Translations under genes and position numbers: made by a program
The notes under the pieces: generated by a model
Databases searched by the model: none
Told to the model about the DNA's origin: nothing
What the model saw: only the letters and a program-made list of their open reading frames with translations
Assembly: GCF_963855985.1 (NCBI RefSeq)
Contig: NC_087095.1
Span: 4,474,001 to 4,538,000 of the forward strand
Reading direction: 5' to 3'
DNA from: Ostrinia nubilalis
Lineage: Eukaryota; Arthropoda; Insecta; Lepidoptera; Crambidae
DNA: 64,000 bases
Shown here: positions 44,807 through 56,477 of the stretch, piece by piece
How the letters are laid out: every line of letters begins with the position of its first letter
Numbering within the stretch: the stretch's first letter is position 1

Positions 44807-45778
44807 TTTATAATAGGTAGCTTTCCCTCCACAACCTTATTGGTATTACATGTATGTGTCTTTTAATTGATTTCTGTTAAACATTTCATGTAAAATTTGT
44901 CCAGTTATAACTCCATTTACATCTGCATCTGTAAACAAGGGTTCATGTTCTCCAGCCCAGATGCCGAGTAAACAGAATCGTCTTTCAGTGACGTGCAGCT
45001 GCCCCTATATTTGACCCACTGACCTAATTTTTTTTTATTTATTTGTATCAGTGTGCTCTTCTAAAGAGTGTAAGACGATTGTATGTAGGTACTATTAAAA
45101 TGTAATTTTAACTCATTGGTTTTGTCTCATATTTGAGGAATTTACTATGTATCGTGAGTAGAGACTTCGTTTAAAAGGATGCAAACGATTTAAATTTCAA
45201 TAGGTAGACAAAATTGATAATTCTTAATTATCAAAAAATTTAGCTTTCTCCAGTAACACTGATATTATTATACTGTGACTCATCAAAGTCATCATTGTCA
45301 AAAATATTGACAAATCGCGAACTGTCACGGCCAAAAAACTGACACGCGTCCGTCCTCCGTAAGCGCCACCGCGCGACTGATTGAGATTGTCCAAGCCGTC
45401 ATGGACGATTTTTTCCACATTTTTTAACATAGTAACTAAATAAGACGCAATATAAAAATTTCATCCGTTAAAAGCCCTCAAGTTATTTCTGAACTTTAGT
45501 TTAGTAAAAGATTTAGAATCTCAAATCGCTTATTTTAAAAATAAAACCATAAATAGAAAACGAATAGAGGTAACTTTGGGAATTTATTCTATCGAGTCAA
45601 CTTCATCAAATCGTGTTTCCATCCGTTAATAGCCCTAGAAAATATCCTCAACTATGCCCAATAAAAATCTTAGCCTTTAATTTTACTGTTTAGTGCCTCA
45701 AAAATGAAAAATGAAAACCTCATTTTCGCCATTTTCTCTGCTACCCGGCCTTAAAGGTCGATCCAAATCAGACCGCGC
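44807..45778. other. Non-coding DNA, one unidentified 68-codon frame
   Basis: The minus frame at 45,224-45,430 (begins MLKNVEKIVHDGLDNL) is unrecognised and probably chance. Nothing else assigned. Confidence 0.4.
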
Positions 45779-45786
45779 GTCTAGCC

Positions 45787-46146
45787 CAGGGGTTCCCAAC
45801 CAGTGATCTGCGAACCACCGGTCCATACGTCCGCAAGAGTTAAAATAATGGTCCAAGAACGATTTAAAATTTTGCAAGCGATAAATTTTCGCGTGTCAGT
45901 AGAAGGTTTAAGTAATAATAGTCCTAAGATTAATGAACTTGTACAGAAAAATACATGCTCATAATAGTCATAATATTGTCACTTAGTTGATCCGGTGTTT
46001 GGTTTTCTAAATAAAGATTTCTTTCTTAAAATAATATTTATTTTAGATAGTGTTTCTGGTCTCAGTCTATTTACGATGTTTTTGGTCCCTGTGAACAATA
46101 AAGAAATCAAAGTGGTCCCTGGTCCAGCAAAGGTTGGGAACCACTG
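45787..46146. mobile_element. hAT-type MITE (360 bp)
   Basis: The inverted ends are CAGGGGTTCCCAACC and (complement of right end) CAGTGGTTCCCAACC, one difference in 15. The perfect 8-bp target duplication GTCTAGCC lies at 45,779-45,786 and 46,147-46,154. Both features are diagnostic of hAT elements. No transposase is present, so it is non-autonomous. Confidence 0.92.
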
Positions 46147-46154
46147 GTCTAGCC

Positions 46155-47283
46155 GGACCCAGCCATGCGTATAGCGAACCCTTTTACAAACCTTTCAGGA
46201 ATTTACAGACAAAGTCGACGGACAACACATTGCTAAAATCGAGCTATACGGAATTATAATGGAAATAGTTTTCGAAGAATTTCGTACTTACTGTGTGATG
46301 TTTCGTTTCAGTTGCTACTAAGGTTTATTTTTAACAGTTGAAAGCACAGTACCTTCGGTCTGTTATTTGAAAATCGCACTTTTTTAAAACTACATACATA
46401 GATGCAATAGGAACTTGATAATATAGGCAGGTACAGTCGATCGTAGAACTTTGAGTGAACAATTATGATTAAAATAGATCATATAAATAAAAGTGAGGCA
46501 TTTGTATACATTATGAATTAAATACATTAGAATTCAGGAGTTTCAAGCTCCATGCAAGTGAATTGAAACTTTAGTAATTTGGTTTGACAGATTAAATTTA
46601 CTTAGCTCTACAAAGCCCGGTTTAAGATATTTTTAAATTAGTAGGATAGTTATAAATTCATCCAATATCGTTTTTTGTCACCTTAAAAAGGTACTGGGGA
46701 TATATTGAACCGCACGGCACCAGCCATTTATCAAAAGCGGAATAAGTGCTTCTTTGTGCCGCCATCAACCTCGAAATGCCTTTTAAATATTTTGTGCTTT
46801 GTGCCTGACCTAGGTACAACTTCATCAAGGTAAGTCAAAAGTCTAGATTAAAAACATGGCTGCTCTCTACTTAGTCCAGAGTTAACACTATATCTAAACT
46901 CTTATGTAAGCTTCGTATCTTTGATTAATAATTACGTAAAGTCTCAAAATTAAGCATATTTGAATAAATACAAGATGTGTTCCAACTTGATTACACACGT
47001 GTAGAATATTATACACATAATATGTGATAATATTATTATCAGATATTAAAAACTTGTACGGCTTACATCTAAATCTAGAGCTTAATTACCTAGCTACGAG
47101 TACCAGAGTCTGTAATATGTCGAGAAAATATTTCTCCACATTTTCAAAGCCTTCAAAGTAACTATACGAGCTGCTAAGAGTAAAAAATGTGTCAAGGCGT
47201 GTGTATAGGTGAGCTAAAATACTTCAAATCACGTAAGCAAAATGGGTAAATGAAATGTTAAGCATTTTGAATGTACATTATGT
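46155..47283. other. Non-coding DNA, nothing assigned
   Basis: AT-rich sequence with no gene or repeat boundary seen. Confidence 0.5.
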
Positions 47284-47400
47284 TTTTTTTTTATCCACAA
47301 AGAGGAAGCTCTTGGCCTGTATCTCACCCGATGGTAAGTGATGATCAGGCCGAAGGTGGAAGCGAACTTCACCCGGAATCTTCGACCACGGAGGAACTGG
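47284..47400. repeat. Interspersed repeat fragment
   Basis: After a T run, CTCTTGGCCTGTATCTCACC and GGTAAGTGATGATCAGGCCG (both in 47,309-47,352) match, from memory, a dispersed moth repeat, probably a LINE or SINE piece. It is GC-richer than its surroundings. Class unassigned. Confidence 0.35.
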
Positions 47401-47983
47401 CTATCTATTTATTTATTTAAAAACATTTTTGCGGCAAAGGCAAACGTAATGTAACTTATCAAGTACCTCGCGGCACATCTGCTCTTCTCACCAGCTCGCA
47501 ATCGACTAACAAATTAGTATCAACAAATTAGTAAATACTATCGCAGTTCAGTAAGACCTGTCCAGGACTACCTATTTACTTTAACAGTGCAAAAAGCCAT
47601 GTAATTACTTTATAAGGAGAAAACAGATCGCCTGAACAAAAAGGGGTCAAACAATCTTCGATAATTCGGTATTTGGTCAGGTGGTTGGCGCGGTGTGCTC
47701 GGTAGACCCGAACGTCAGTCGCCATATTGAATTCTGACACGGGTTTAATCCCTTTTTAAAGATCCGACTCATCCGCCTCCGCATTGTTCGTTATGGTTGT
47801 TATTGTCGCTGTATTATTCAGGCAGCTGTCGAAATTTGACCGACACGAAGAATTGAGAGTAGGTACGTTAAATGACACTGTGATAGGACCAAGATAGGAC
47901 TGCCGAAATTGAGTTGGATCAACAGGTAATCGAAACGGTGCGGTGGTAGTGACCCTTATCATTACCGTAAAAAGGCAATGTAA

Positions 47984-48099
47984 GGCTGGGTTGCACCATA
48001 TTACTCTAACTTTGACAAATGTCAAAAATCTGTTAAGCTCCACACAAAACACGCCAGTTATCGTTATAGTTACGGTCAAAGTTGTGGTGCAACTCAGCC
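47984..48099. mobile_element. TAA-type MITE, copy 2 (PIF/Harbinger-like)
   Basis: GGCTGGGTTGCACCAT at the left is mirrored by GTGGTGCAACTCAGCC at the right. TAA lies on both sides (47,981-47,983; 48,100-48,102). The interior includes CTTTGACAAATGTCAAAAAT. A 3-bp TAA duplicate suggests the PIF/Harbinger superfamily. Confidence 0.8.
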
Positions 48100-48102
48100 T
48101 AA

Positions 48103-50636
48103 AAGTTTCGTTTTTATTTACAAAACCCTAACAGCCAGTTGAATACTAGTTAAAAGCTACGATGATGGGAGAGCCAGGAAACACACGTGAGATTAGTTCC
48201 CAAATGACATTCCGTGTAGCTACGACGCTACGAGGGCTGTACGTACAGTTTGGTAGCACATCATACTACAAAAATTCTAAGTGCGAAATAGAACTACATA
48301 AGAGTTTGATTTTCCGTCTTCTTTATAATGTAGAGCGGAGAGAAAATAAAAAAACATTTGGAACTTGAATATCAGCCTAGTCCATTACGAAAGATTTACC
48401 TATTCTGCTCGTAGAAATGGAACTTTAAATGCACTCCAGTTCAAAGTTCGGTAGAAGATTAAGAGAACGAACAGAAATTGGCAGAAACTTTAGTTTGGAA
48501 AGTTCTACCTTAAAGTAATCGTACAATTTGCGCTTAAACTTATTGTTACACCGATTTTATTTTTATAAAATCGATAAAATAATCTTGCAAAAGATAATCT
48601 CTAACACAAAGTGCAAGAAAAAATATTCACGGATTATAAGAATTACATGTGAAATAGGATTGCAATCCACATGAAATGTTAGTACAGCCTCGAATCCTTC
48701 ATAGTCTATGGTATTAGCTATCTGACATCATTCCACATCAAGGCCTTACACGATTACCCGCTATGCCTTCCCTATGGCCGCGCGATGTCCAGTAATATTC
48801 GAAGAGATTTGGCAAACTGACAACCCTAGCGTCGGCTTGTAGTTAGGGTTGTCTCGGAGATATTTTAGTAGTTATGGTTTAGGTGACAGATTAAGAACTT
48901 GAGGATTGTAATGATTAGATGGAATTTAATCCTGCCCTAATTATTACTTCAAATGTCGCTAATAATGAGGTCATTCTGTAACTATAATTAACCGTGTGAG
49001 GTGCTTTTTTGCAACAAAGGTGATCTGTCTGGTCGTTTGCCTCCTATCACATTAAAAAAAATGTGAGATTGCTATGTTTACTAAAGATGGTCTACAATCG
49101 GGAAGTTTCCTGTGTATTTTAATCTTGCTTTCATGTTTTTTTTGCCAGAGTAAAATTAACGGGTGGAAACCCTACCGACCAGGGTCTGCATAATTTTCGC
49201 ATCTCGCTGCTAGAACATCAGCTGCGCCTTACGCCACTAGAATGCACTACTAACGTATTTGAAGAATGTTTTGCATACGCTTTCAAGTACGGAATTTTGC
49301 TCCCTTTGAGAAACTGTGCGCTAAGCTAAGCGTGCGTTGTTAAAAACTCATGTTACACCCTGTATAATCCAATGTGCTTAATTTAGTTGAAAGAATGAAG
49401 TGAGAGTTCAGAGTTTTAGCAGCATCTGCTAAGTGCATACGTTTTTCTTTGTTTATAAAACATCACTCTTAACCCTATAGCTTGGATGGAGCCAAGTAAG
49501 CTAAATAATATGAGTGATTTCACCACAACAATCCAGCGGTCAGCGAGGATCGAACTAGCATTTCTCGAACTTTGAATCTCCAATCGATGCTGAGGTTAGT
49601 CTCCCTAAAAGATAGATTTTAATAATTTATTTTAAAAGTGCCAGACCTCTAAGGACTGACTCTATTTAAAAAAATAACTTATTCTTTAATTCTTTGTTGC
49701 TAAAGCGCCAGGACACTGAAGCGCCAGGACACTGACTTCTAAAAATACCCAAATATATTTTTCTAGCGCCAAGTACAAATTCCAAGCCCGGGTCGCATAC
49801 GTAACTCCCGGCCCGGGTATTCCTCGGCCCGGGTCCGCCATAAACTGTATCCAGTGCAGCCTGCGTTGAACCCCTTGAAATGCATTTTAAATGAGTTGGT
49901 AGCGTGTTTTATTTTCTAACATTTTTCTTACAGCCATTAGAAACTAATAGGCAGTACCGCTCTACAGGAATTATTTAGACTCTAATAAATAAAGAACACG
50001 GCAGAAGGTACATTTTCCAAGCGAAAATGCTGAGCGTTTCAGATGTAATTTTGGAAAAACCTTTAGATTTCAGTTACTCTGTAAAGTTTTAGGAAGGACC
50101 CATTTCGGTAAAAACTCGAACGAATCGAATTCAGAAATTTTGAAATCACGCCCTTTATTACGCCACTCAATAGTGTCGCTTAAGTGTCAACAAAATGCAA
50201 TGTAATAACATACGTCAAGTTAAGCAAAGGGTATTAATTTAACAAAATGCTGTTTTTAACATCCAGAATTCCAGATATTCAGAGGTATTAGGTATAATCC
50301 TCTACAATGTAAAGTAGAAGTGTAGTCATAACATCATAGTAACTTATCTATGTCGTTTAACAAAGCCCAAGTTTGGTGCAGCCATTACAAGTTCGCGCAT
50401 ACGTCCCGCGCGCACGTTGCATTTTAATGTTCTCATCATCTCCGCTGTGATACAGTGCAATAAAAACTATACGGCAAAGCCACATGATAAGCAGAACAGC
50501 TAGCACATTAGCTTAGACAGCGTAAAAATTGACTATGTATCAGAAAACCGTGGTTCTTTATTCTGATCTTTTAGAAAACTGGCACTGTTGGTTTCTTTGA
50601 CGTTCATTATAAGATTTTTATTTTGCTTATCAACAT
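48103..50636. other. Non-coding DNA with minor repeats
   Basis: No gene. Small features: an inverted GACAACCCTA/TAGGGTTGTC pair at 48,819-48,853; two tandem GCGCCAGGACACTGA units at 49,705-49,736; three GCCCGGGT octamers within 49,786-49,834. Confidence 0.5.
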
Positions 50637-50639
50637 TAA

Positions 50640-50764
50640 GGCTAAGCTGGGTTGCACCATCTTACTTTAACTTTGACAAACGTCAAAAATCTGTCAAACG
50701 CCATACAAAAAACACCGGTTATCTTCAAAGTTACGGTCAAAGTTAGGTGGTACAACTCTCTGCC
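50640..50764. mobile_element. TAA-type MITE, copy 3 (PIF/Harbinger-like)
   Basis: The left end has CTGGGTTGCACCATCTTACT, with the complementary pattern at the right end (GGTGGTACAACTCTCTGCC). TAA lies on both sides (50,637-50,639; 50,765-50,767). The shared interior has TTTGACAAACGTCAAAAATC and ACACCGGTTATC. Confidence 0.8.
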
Positions 50765-50767
50765 TAA

Positions 50768-51840
50768 GAGGCATAAATCAAGGCTCGAGTTTGAATAGAA
50801 TTGGGAGAGTTGTTTCAAAATACGTCGTTACATTATATGACAAGATCACAACCATGAGCAATACACAAGCAACGTGACTAGGGCAGGTCGATCCGTAAGA
50901 AACTGGAACAGTGACAAAGTAGCTGACGAAAAAGATGTTTCTGTTTTTAATAGGAATCTATCTTATTGGAAGTGGCTGGCTGTTCTCTTTGGACTACAAT
51001 TTCGTGAAACTACACAGGCCTGTGGACACGGGGCTTTAATTACATCGAACATTTACTCGCACGTTTCGGTTACAGTTCATTGAATATTTTAATGATACCA
51101 ACATTTAACGAATAATGACACGTTAACGTGAAACTTATTGTAATGTAAGCGCATTGTTTTATGAATATTTAAAATTGTATTATCCATATTATGTGGTACA
51201 ATTGAAACCAAATTATTGAAAATCGATATTTATTCAACAAATATGTTACCAAATTGACCAAAACCGACAAAGTATGTCTACCGAAGTAATTTAAAGCAAA
51301 ATGTCATTAAAACATAACTGGTGGCTGAACTTCTAGGTTCGCATCCACTGTTATTTCAGCAAGGAGTAGTCCTTGCTGGAATAACAGTGGATAAAACACA
51401 CAGTGGAGTAAACTCTACAGTAAGAAGAAGAGAAATCAATTGGATAAAAAGAAACCAATGATTTGGGGATTAAACATGACATGTGTAGATTGTTGAACAA
51501 TTTAATTGCCTAGCTCGCACCAATGTTAAGACAATAGTGATTGGTTTCTTGCGCTACTTCACAGCACTGGCACAAATTATATTTTGCCCTTCATAAAAGA
51601 ATTTTAGTAATTTCATGTCGCTATAAAGGCAAGCTACTGTCATATTTATTAATGGAACAGGAGAAACTATCTCCCCCAGCATTAACCTAAACGGTAAAAA
51701 GTGTAATACCAGTGTCTAGTGTGCAATATCCTTAAAGCCTGTGATCTACACTACATTGGGAAGTGATCAGTTTTCATAAATACGTTATAATAGTCAAGTT
51801 ATAAGCGAATACATTTCAATATTTTAATCGGCCGTTACAA
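50768..51840. other. Non-coding DNA
   Basis: Contains the 23-bp hairpin at 51,343-51,392 and a 69-codon frame at 50,874-51,083 without recognisable motifs. Confidence 0.5.
51343..51392. repeat. 23-bp stem, 4-nt loop hairpin
   Basis: 51,343-51,365 pairs with 51,370-51,392. The only imperfection is one T/G position (a G-U wobble in RNA). The loop is GTAG. The stem includes CCACTGTTATTTCAGCAAGG. The loop is small for a miRNA precursor; a fold-back MITE relic is as likely. Confidence 0.9.
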
Positions 51841-51928
51841 ACTGTACCGCCCGCTACGCTACGCGGTACGCTCGCAGCGCTGAGTCACCGTCCGCCGCCC
51901 GAGCTCCAAGCTGCGTTCTGCGATCGAG

Positions 51929-53128
51929 ATGACGTCACTACGCCAAGTTAACTGCGCGGGTTGCCGCGGCGTTATTATGGAAGACAGCGCGTATATGAGG
52001 TGTACCAAATGTAAACAATACTTTGACCTCATATGTGCCAATTTTACCGCAGAGATATTTGTTACATTGACACCAGAATATAAAACGATTTGGATAATAA
52101 TATGTTGCGAATGTAAAAGCAAAATACCGAAAAATGATAACTCGCTAACGCCTGTGCGCCGCCAGCTAAGTCAAAATACGGGTGTTGTTAGTGATGTCTT
52201 GTTGCATGGCCCTGATAATGTTACGGTCCGTAATGTGCGGCGCCCGGTGCCAAAGTTGGTTGAGCCTGTTGAAGTAACGATGACGCACGACTCCAGCTCC
52301 AATAATATGATCACTGTAATTCAGGAAATAAAGCAAATGCAGGATGGATTTGAATCGCGCCTTACCGAGAGACTTTGCACATTATTAACCCAGCAATTCA
52401 ACGAATTTAAGGCGACGGTGTATGAAAAAATTAGTCAATTGACCTGCAAAGTTGACAAATTGGAAGACATCATCCAAAATAGGGACAAATACGGTGCTGT
52501 GTCAGCGCAGGATAAGGTGGCCGAGGTACAGCAGTCATCAAACATAGATAATGGAAAGACTAAGCCGAAACAAAATTATTCTCGTCAGAATAAGAAGGAA
52601 GCTACAGGGAAAGTTGGCACGCAGACTAAGTTAAGAGTGCCTTCTACCTCTCTGGCACCTGTTCCTACCCGTACTCAGGCTCTGGTATCTGATGTCGCCA
52701 CTCCAATTAAGAACCCGAACAATAGAGCAACTCAGAAATCCGGAGACATTACCACTGTGCAAAAAAACACAGAAGAGTGGACTCAGGTTAGACGTAAATC
52801 TGGGCGGGCGTCATTACCTAGTGTGCTCCGCGGCACCGCAGCTCCAGGGACCACTACGTTGCGTGCATCTGAAAGATGGAGGTATCTGCATCTCTACTAT
52901 GTGCAGGAGGGCACAACAGCTGAGCAGGTCCATGATTGTCTTCGTTCTATCAATGGAAATGTTGAGTACACAGTTGAGGAACTGAAATCCAGAGGACGCT
53001 ACTCTTCATTTAAGCTAGGTGTCCCAGCGAAGATTGCCGATAGTGTTATGTCTCCCAATAACTGGGCTGAAGACATTTGCATTAAGCCATGGCGGCAGAA
53101 TTTTCGTGCCAAAGTTAAAAGTCCGTAG
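51929..53128 (+). CDS. LINE ORF1, PHD-like zinc finger protein
   Basis: 399 residues, uninterrupted. The N-terminus forms a PHD-like finger: C9, C12, C25, C28, then position 33 where His is expected but Asp is seen, C36, then W55 and C59/C62. Residues about 120-190 contain a helical, probably coiled-coil segment (VIQEIKQMQDGFESRL and onward to KLEDIIQ). A basic, Ser/Thr-rich linker follows. The C-terminal 110 residues (RYLHLYYVQEGTTAEQVHDC and onward) look like an RRM-like or LINE ORF1 C-terminal domain with IKPWRQ near the end. ORF1 proteins bind the element RNA and act as chaperones. The missing PHD His could abolish one zinc site or be a family variant. The start at 51,929 fits the 5' region length. 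Confidence 0.85.
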   Translation: MTSLRQVNCAGCRGVIMEDSAYMRCTKCKQYFDLICANFTAEIFVTLTPEYKTIWIIICCECKSKIPKNDNSLTPVRRQLSQNTGVVSDVLLHGPDNVTVRNVRRPVPKLVEPVEVTMTHDSSSNNMITVIQEIKQMQDGFESRLTERLCTLLTQQFNEFKATVYEKISQLTCKVDKLEDIIQNRDKYGAVSAQDKVAEVQQSSNIDNGKTKPKQNYSRQNKKEATGKVGTQTKLRVPSTSLAPVPTRTQALVSDVATPIKNPNNRATQKSGDITTVQKNTEEWTQVRRKSGRASLPSVLRGTAAPGTTTLRASERWRYLHLYYVQEGTTAEQVHDCLRSINGNVEYTVEELKSRGRYSSFKLGVPAKIADSVMSPNNWAEDICIKPWRQNFRAKVKSP

Positions 53129-53145
53129 ATTGATTTACTGTGGGT

Positions 53146-53264
53146 CTAGACAAAGTGCAAATTTTAATCGCAAACCAGTCGAAAAGTGGTCGAAAAGCCC
53201 CTTTTTTGTATGGAATTTTGACGGATTCGATTTTCGATTCGATCAAAAAGTGCGTTTTGTCTAG
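53146..53264. mobile_element. 119-bp MITE between LINE ORF1 and ORF2
   Basis: CTAGACAAAGTGC at the left is mirrored by GCGTTTTGTCTAG at the right, 11 of 13 positions. The interior is imperfectly self-complementary (GTCGAAAAGTGG, GATTCGATTTTCGATTCGAT). G runs flank it on both sides, so a GGG target duplicate is possible but not certain. It separates the ORF2 start from ORF1. Confidence 0.6.
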
Positions 53265-53269
53265 GGGGG

Positions 53270-54415
53270 CAAAACGTCAGAGGGCTACGTTCGAAAACTG
53301 TAACTTTTAAAAATAATGTGACACAATGTAACTTCGATGTGATTGCTTTGACTGAAACCTTTTTGACTAGTTCTATATCAGACGGTGAACTGTTTACTTC
53401 GGAGTATGTGGTAGTACGTAAGGACAGAAATGGTGACACTGGTTGGGGAGGAGTGCTCTTGGCCGTACGGAAATGCTACACAGTACAGCACGTAACTAAT
53501 ATTGATGCTTTTACGTCTGATATGGAACTAATTTTTGCCCTTGTCAGTGGGAAAGGCATTGGTAAGTTTTTATGTTGTGTTGTCTACCTGCCTCCCAGTT
53601 ATAATGATGACCAATATCTCAGTGTTTTAACTTGCATTGAGAATGCTATTGTTACATACTCGTCCTTCAATGTTATAATCCTAGGAGATTTTAATTTAAA
53701 CTCTTGTAGTGTACATGTTAAATCCTATTTTGATTCTTTTTGTGACTTTTGTGGGGTACAGCAACGTAACATTGTGTATAATAATCGTGGCGGCATGTTA
53801 GATCTCGTATTAAGTGATCTTGACCCTGAGCTTATTACCGTGTCCGATGGTTGTGAACCCTTAGTACCAATCGATGAGTACCACCCTCCACTAGAGGTGA
53901 CGATCAGATTTCGGTGCGGCGCACCGGCCCTGTCCCCGTCCTCTCAGCTACCCGCACAACGTCCTGGACATCGTCCGGACTGGAATTGGCGTAAGGCCGA
54001 TTACCAAAATTTGTATGCGGCATTAGGATGCATGAATTGGTCTGATTTATATGAATTAACTGACATTGACGCTGCAGTTGCACTATTTTATGACCGTATT
54101 TACAATTGTATTGATCAACATGTTCCTGTCAAATCCCGTTACGTACCAAATCGCAAATTCGTGTATCCAAAATGGTTTACTGCCGATATTATAAGCAATA
54201 TACGTAAAAAATATTATCACTTGAAACGGTTTAAGGCTGAAGGCAAGGAATTTAACAAGGAATTATTTAGGTATTATAGATGGCATGTTAAAAACTTGAT
54301 TGACAATGCAGAGAAGCAGCACCTATATTTGACTGAAAAAAGTATTTTTGATAACCCAGCAAAATTCTGGGAGTACGTTAAAGACAAGAAAAAGGATAGG
54401 CAGTCCTTAAATGTA
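53270..54415 (+). pseudogene. LINE ORF2, endonuclease part
   Basis: The frame runs from QNVRGLR (53,270) through TETFL, the ILGDFNLN motif (about 53,678-53,700), LDLVLSD and the catalytic DEYHPP (about 53,873-53,890). This is the apurinic-endonuclease domain of Jockey/CR1-type LINEs. A linker rich in aromatic and basic residues follows (KYYHLKRFKAEGK, FWEYVKDKKK). The first methionine is at 53,318, but homology extends upstream to the MITE edge, so the original start was displaced. The frame enters the mariner-like element at 54,416 and stops at 54,488-54,490. It would nick target DNA if intact; here it is severed from reverse transcriptase. Confidence 0.88.
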
Positions 54416-54876
54416 TACACCGTGTTACTTTGCATTCTTGCCATATTCACAGAGATAAAAGTAGGTAACAATACCTATTATTTAAGATAAACAAGAGACT
54501 CCCATAAAGAAAGTACACTAAGATTTTAGTAAATTTGGTTTTTCAGTACAAATTGGAATAAACCAATTTTGTCTCGCACGTTCTACAGGTGCAAGTGGAA
54601 TAAACCTAGTGGGCGTGGCCTAGTTCTTAATTTTATGGCTCTGGGTACCAGCCTTTTTATCCAGTCATAATAACTATTTTAAAATACTCTTCAGTTGATT
54701 TCAGATTTTCCTTTCTACTTTACGGGCTTAGGACCGTCAAAAATACGTAATAATTAATAGGCTTTCAATTAATTTACAACATTGTACCCTATTTTTACAA
54801 ATTAATAAATTAAGTATGAAATGAAATCACCTTATTCACAATTAATTATTTATTTATAAGTTCCTACTTACAAAGT

Positions 54877-55330
54877 TTACGTACTGCGAAGCAAGTGTTC
54901 AAAGTGTCCTCCGTTCTGATGAAGGCACAGTCTAGCACGGCGAAGCGCAGGTTTTTCGCTTTAGTTTTCGCAACACATAAACGTTTTGTATCACAGTTTC
55001 ACTAAAACAATCCTTTCATGTAACGCGTTTACACTGCTTATCTGTTCTGCGCTGCGCATACCAGTCGTTTCAAGTCACTCCAAAAATCCATTGGTGTCAG
55101 GTCCGAGGATCGTGGTGGCCAAGCTACTGGACCCCTCGTCCAATCCACTGTTCACCAAACGTATTATTCGCGCACTTGACGTCCTTATTGTGGGGGAGCA
55201 CCATCCTGCTGGTAGTAGAGCATTTGGTGTAACGCTAAGGGTACGTCATCAAGCATTTCGTCTAAGACGTCTTGCAGACACTCCAAGCACCATTTTGATT
55301 AAATTATTCGTTGTTTGAATACACTTCAGT
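54877..55330 (-). pseudogene. Mariner/Tc-like transposase, C-terminal remnant
   Basis: Minus-strand translation in shifting frames gives QQDGAPPH-like sequence (about 55,190-55,215), then WIGRG, then WPPRS-x-DLTPMDFW (about 55,085-55,126). It ends with NGGHFEHLL and a stop at 54,877. The D of DLTP is the third catalytic acid in DD(34-37)D/E transposases. Several frameshifts and a stop make it inactive. The N-terminal DNA-binding half is not visible, perhaps deleted. Confidence 0.75.
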
Positions 55331-55518
55331 CATTTTTGTATTACCTATTTATAACGTGATTTGTGTTTGATGGATTTCTCAGTTTTTTACAAGTGTCAAA
55401 AAGACATTTTAAAGACAATAGATTGCAATAGATATTTAAAAATACAATAAAAAGTAAAAAAGTCTCCATCGCCATCGCCAACAAGTGATGTGCATGCGTT
55501 ATAGTTCTAAAATACTGA

Positions 55519-55652
55519 ACTGTCCTATGCATGACATTGACAGTGGGGCGCCACCGTCAATACCGGATCGCTGGTTCCGATTTTTGCCATGTTGGAAACC
55601 ATATAGTTGAACGATGGTAGCGCCCCCCTGTCATTGAGTTTGGTGGGACAGT
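55519..55652. mobile_element. Probable 134-bp MITE inside the mariner-like element
   Basis: ACTGTCC...TGACATTGACAGTGGGGCGC at the left is mirrored by GGTAGCGCCCCCCTGTCATT...GGGACAGT at the right. The flanks are CTGA and TCAG, without a clear target duplicate. A related half-element may exist at 43,663-43,712. Confidence 0.5.
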
Positions 55653-55680
55653 TCAGCGTGGGTCATCTATACGATAATTA

Positions 55681-56477
55681 TAGTCTATCCAATATAGCTT
55701 GATTAGAATGACGGCTGTCAAACGAATGTGACTAGTGATGGGTATGTTTCGTACGGTTCACATAGATGTATCGATAAGTTTTCGAAAAAATTATATAAAA
55801 AAATGCACCCAATTTTTCTTCATATCTTTATTCATAAAAATGACAATTATGATTTAAATTTAAAGACAGCAAAATTTAAAATTCATGTCAAGGGTGTACA
55901 ACCTAAGTCGTAGTCATTATCATCAGTGTTCTTCAGTGGTTTTTTCCTCTCGCTAGAGGGCGGTGGGCATCTCTTCTAGAGCAACGGTGCTATGAATACC
56001 CAAAAAATTACCGGTGATTGATTTCCGATGTTTGATTATTTAAGAATGAAATGTTTTTTGGTTTTTAATAGTGAACATTTAGAAAAACGTATAACTTGAC
56101 TTAAATATGTTAAAAAATTAGTTAGAAAAAAAAATTTTTAAATATGTTAAAAAAATAGTTTTAATTTAATATGACATTTGTCGATATGTCCCAACACTAA
56201 CATTTTTGTAACTCGAGATAACCTTGTAGAGACGTCGTTAATACTCTAGCTTGATTTTTATAATTTCGAATTACTACTTATTGGTGTAATTTAACGCTGC
56301 ATTTACACGAAATTATCATTTTTATTGGAAGCACTGTCGTCGAAAATATTGTTTGTAGGTCAGACGTGAATTATTTCTTATCCGCCAATATTTAGCTCTC
56401 ATTGATCGCTACTACAAAGTTATGTCGTTACTTTTGATGGCAGCTGTCATTCTAATCAAGCTATATTGGATAGACTA
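55681..56477. mobile_element. TA-flanked transposon nested in the mariner-like element (797 bp)
   Basis: The inverted ends TAGTCTATCCAATATAGCTT, continuing GATTAGAATGAC, are shared for about 32 bp with no difference, and CGGCTGTCA/AGCTGCCA continue imperfectly. TA lies on both sides (55,679-55,680; 56,478-56,479). No coding sequence is recognised. It is the innermost datable layer of the nest. Confidence 0.88.

Noticed and set aside
49480..49620. Possible tRNA-derived SINE on the minus strand (CTAGTTCGATCCTCGC)
   Set aside because: Only the B-box half is convincing; no A box or tail with target duplicates was found.
53019..53264. 81-codon frame bridging LINE ORF1 and the small MITE
   Set aside because: It begins inside ORF1 in another frame and ends at the MITE edge; no independent gene signal.
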